From assembly GCA_036794585.1 (NCBI GenBank), contig DAIRGH010000031.1, positions 1-28,005 on the forward strand: a DNA stretch of 28,005 bases, written 5' to 3'. Positions within the stretch are counted from its first letter, which is position 1. Every line of letters begins with the position of its first letter. Shown in pieces: positions 25,920 to 28,005 of the stretch. The translations under genes and the position numbers were made by a program. The notes beneath the pieces were generated by a model. That model saw nothing but the letters and a program-made list of their open reading frames with translations, did no database searches and was not told the origin of the DNA. Source of the stretch: WHSW01 sp036794585 (GTDB taxonomy: Bacteria; Actinomycetota; Thermoleophilia; Solirubrobacterales; 70-9).

Positions 25920-27574
25920 GTCGCGAGATCGTCGAGGCACTTCACGGCCTCGAGCAGGAGAAGGGAATCGACGCCGAGACGCTGATGGAGGCGCTGGAGG
26001 ATGCCTTGCTCTCCGCCTACAAGAAGAGTCCCGGCGCGGCCAAGTACGCGCGCGTCGACCTCGACCGCAACACCGCCGACTTTCGCGTCTTCGAGCTGAT
26101 CCTGCCGCCCGAGCTCGAGGAGAAGCTGCTCGCTCAGGTGGTCGAGGAGCAGGAGCAGGAGATCGACCCCGAGACCGGCGAGCTGCGCGAGCCCGAGGAG
26201 CCCGAGCTCGACCCCGAAATGCTCAAGCCCTACGAGGACCAGATCCAGTCGCGCGACGTCACCCCCGGCGACTTCGGCCGGATCGCCGCCCAGACCGCCA
26301 AGCAGGTGATCCTGCAGCGGATCCGCGAGGCCGAGCGCCAGATGATGTTCGACGAGTACCAGGACCGCGTCGGTGAGCTGATCACCGGGATCATCCAGCA
26401 GTCGGACAATCGCTACACGCTGGTCCAGCTGCGCGAGCGCGTCGAGGCGCTGCTGCCGCGCTCCGAGCAGGTCTGGAACGAGCGCTACGACCACGGGATG
26501 CGGGTCAAGGCAGTGATCACCGACGTCTCGGCCGAGGGCAAGGGCCCGAGCATCGTCGTCTCACGCCGCAGCCCGGAGCTGATCAAGGAGCTCTTCGAGC
26601 TCGAGGTGCCCGAGATCGCCGATGGCCTCGTCGAGATCGTCGGCGTCGCCCGCGAGCCCGGCTACCGCTCGAAGATCGCCGTGATCTCGCACGCCGACGG
26701 GGTCGACCCCGTCGGGGCCTGCGTCGGGCCGCGAGGCTCGCGGGTGCGGATGGTCGTCTCCGAGCTGCGCGGCGAGAAGATCGACATCATCCCCTACAAC
26801 GAGGAGCCCGCCCGCTTCGTCGCCAAGGCGCTGTCGCCGGCGCGGGTGCGCGAGGTGCTCGTCGACGACGAGACCAAGGAGGCGACCGTCGTCGTCCCCG
26901 ATGACCAGCTCTCGCTGGCGATCGGGCGCGAGGGTCAGAACGCCCGCCTCGCCGCCAAGCTCACCGGCTGGAAGGTCGACATCAAGTCGCAGACCGAGTT
27001 CTCCGAGGAGGACGAGATCGAGTTCGAGGGCGAGGCCGACGTCAGCGACGGCCGCTGCGCCGCCGTGCTGTCGGCCGGAAGGCGCTGTCCGAACGCCGCC
27101 CTGGACGGCTCGCGCTACTGCGGGCTGCCCCAGCACCAGGCGCTGAGCCGCTTCGCGACCAACCAGGTCACGGTGCTTGCGCCGCTCACCGACGAGGAGG
27201 TGGCGCTGCTCGCCGATCCGGACGCCGATCAGGGCGACATCTCGACCCTGGTCGAGCGTGCCGAGTCCGAGTTCTCAGAGCCCGAGGAGGGCGAGGACGC
27301 TGAGGAGGCGGAGGCGCCCGACGAGGAGGGGGAGGCCGACGAGGAGGAAGCGCCCGACGAGGAACCGCCCGCGGCCGAGGAGCCGGCCGAGCCCGCCGCC
27401 GAGGCAGCCGAGGAAGGCGGCGAGGAGACCGACGTCGGCGAGGAGGCCGAAGAGGAGGCCGAGGAGATCTCGAGCGACGACGAGGCGCCCGCCGCTGACG
27501 AGCCCGAGGCCGCCCAAGCCGACGGCCGGCCCGAGCCGGTCGAGGCCGAGGAACCAGCGGAGGCGCAGAGCTAG
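25916..27574 (+). CDS. nusA: Transcription termination/antitermination factor NusA with Cys-rich motif and acidic tail
   Basis: 552 aa, long for an actinobacterial NusA (about 330-380 is common). Residues 1-130 are the RNA-polymerase-binding domain, S1 begins near 150 (DRVGELITGII), and the KH domains have GPRG at 271-274 and IGREGQNARLAAKLTGWKVDI from 336. After residue 375 comes an unexpected segment: Cys381, Cys391, Cys402 and His407 in GRCAAVLSAGRRCPNA and SRYCGLPQH, resembling the small zinc-binding motif of DUF5763-like proteins. From about 450 to the end the chain is almost all Glu, Asp, Ala and Pro. The TTG start is coupled to rimP. The core assignment is secure; the meaning of the extension is unknown. 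Confidence 0.95.
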   Translation: MSREIVEALHGLEQEKGIDAETLMEALEDALLSAYKKSPGAAKYARVDLDRNTADFRVFELILPPELEEKLLAQVVEEQEQEIDPETGELREPEEPELDPEMLKPYEDQIQSRDVTPGDFGRIAAQTAKQVILQRIREAERQMMFDEYQDRVGELITGIIQQSDNRYTLVQLRERVEALLPRSEQVWNERYDHGMRVKAVITDVSAEGKGPSIVVSRRSPELIKELFELEVPEIADGLVEIVGVAREPGYRSKIAVISHADGVDPVGACVGPRGSRVRMVVSELRGEKIDIIPYNEEPARFVAKALSPARVREVLVDDETKEATVVVPDDQLSLAIGREGQNARLAAKLTGWKVDIKSQTEFSEEDEIEFEGEADVSDGRCAAVLSAGRRCPNAALDGSRYCGLPQHQALSRFATNQVTVLAPLTDEEVALLADPDADQGDISTLVERAESEFSEPEEGEDAEEAEAPDEEGEADEEEAPDEEPPAAEEPAEPAAEAAEEGGEETDVGEEAEEEAEEISSDDEAPAADEPEAAQADGRPEPVEAEEPAEAQS

Positions 27575-28005
27575 GTTTGGCAAAGAAGCGCGTTCACGAG
27601 ATCGCCAAGCAGCAGGGACTGACGAGCAAGGAGGTCCTTGCCGCCCTGCAGGCCGCCGGCGTCGAAGCCAAGGCGGCCGCCTCCAGCGTCGAGGAGGATG
27701 TCGCGCTCAAGGCGCTGAAGTCAGCCAACGGTGGCGACGGCTCGACCCCCGCGACTACCCCTGCGAAAGCGGCGCCCAAGGGCAAGCCGGCGCAGAGCTC
27801 CGACGGTGGTGCCCAAACCGCCGCGCAGGGCCCCGCAAAGCCGCGACCGGTGCGCCCGGCCGGTGATGGAGCCGGCGGCGCCAAGTCAGGCGGGCGCAAG
27901 CGCCGGCGGGTCGTGATCGACTCGCAGGCCTCGCGCCGCGATCAGGCACCGCAGGCGCCCCCGGCCGAAGAGGAGGCCGAGGAGATCTCGAGCGACGACG
28001 AGGCG
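27445..28005. repeat. 43-bp exact repeat shared by nusA tail and infB linker
   Basis: 27445-27487 in nusA and 27963-28005 in infB are identical, and the second copy runs to the window edge, so it may be longer. Both copies are read in the same frame and encode AEEEAEEISSDDEA (NusA 511-524; IF2 130-143). All 14 codons are the same. Confidence 0.92.
27577..28005 (+). CDS. infB: Translation initiation factor IF-2 (N-terminal part)
   Basis: 143 codons are in the window; the GTPase domains lie beyond the right edge. IF-2 brings initiator tRNA to the 30S subunit. MAKKRVHEIAKQQGLTSKEV is the IF2 N-terminal helical module. A Lys/Ala/Pro/Gly-rich linker follows with RKRRRVVIDSQA, a motif of actinobacterial IF-2. 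The linker then turns acidic and ends with a sequence identical to part of NusA. The TTG start at 27577 comes 2 nt after the nusA stop, so translation is probably coupled. Confidence 0.93.
   Translation, partial: MAKKRVHEIAKQQGLTSKEVLAALQAAGVEAKAAASSVEEDVALKALKSANGGDGSTPATTPAKAAPKGKPAQSSDGGAQTAAQGPAKPRPVRPAGDGAGGAKSGGRKRRRVVIDSQASRRDQAPQAPPAEEEAEEISSDDEA

Overview
This window is a GC-rich chromosomal segment from an actinobacterium. The evidence is the actinobacterial integration host factor gene (mihF) followed by gmk and rpoZ, a PyrR-led pyr operon, GTG and TTG starts with ATGA/GTGA/TTGA overlaps throughout, an LPXTG surface protein, and promoters placed so close to start codons that many transcripts should be leaderless. 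A PyrK plus class 1B PyrD pair inside the pyr operon, instead of the class 2 enzyme usual in mycobacteria and streptomycetes, points to a deep-branching lineage, possibly Thermoleophilia. The lineage is inferred; nothing here proves it.

Layout. (1) 1-6837: the end of a surface or extracellular polysaccharide locus. It holds the tail of a tyrosine-kinase-like protein, a glucose-1-phosphate cytidylyltransferase, a DUF4910-type zinc aminopeptidase-like protein, an O-antigen-ligase/Wzy-type membrane protein, a nucleotide-sugar epimerase and a sulfotransferase. A small LPXTG protein on the minus strand interrupts it; its start region is tandemly duplicated and creates a 10-codon leader ORF. (2) 6847-12008: a mixed region with a class IV aminotransferase, two metallo-beta-lactamase-fold proteins (one is RNase Z), a NYN-domain putative RNase, a LysM-LysM-VanY cell-wall peptidase, tRNA-Arg(CCG) and an alpha/beta hydrolase with an Asp nucleophile. 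(3) 12077-21579: a tight pyrimidine operon, pyrR-pyrB-pyrC-(isochorismatase-like)-carA-carB-pyrK-pyrD. It is led by a PyrR-binding RNA hairpin that can sequester the pyrR ribosome binding site. pyrE and pyrF are not in the window. (4) 21639-24924: mihF, gmk, rpoZ, coaBC, a TPR protein and a GNAT acetyltransferase, several with their own -10 element 6-11 nt before the start codon, then dtd. (5) 25358-28005: a promoter, an intrinsic terminator inside the leader, then rimP, nusA and the start of infB.

How it works together. The pyr operon makes orotate from bicarbonate, glutamine and aspartate, and PyrR senses uridine nucleotides and acts on the leader RNA. The last block couples ribosome maturation, transcription elongation and translation initiation; the leader terminator would let NusA feed back on its own operon.

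Most unusual points: NusA carries a Cys/Cys/Cys/His cluster resembling a DUF5763-type zinc motif plus a long acidic tail; a 43-bp sequence in that tail is repeated exactly in the adjacent infB; an isochorismatase-family hydrolase is translationally coupled inside the pyr operon; carA contains a short AT-ending-codon patch with a 26-bp palindrome; every protein-protein convergent gene junction carries a hairpin at or across the stop codons; and the LPXTG gene has its duplicated start. No CRISPR array, insertion sequence, prophage or clearly novel multi-gene defence system is visible.
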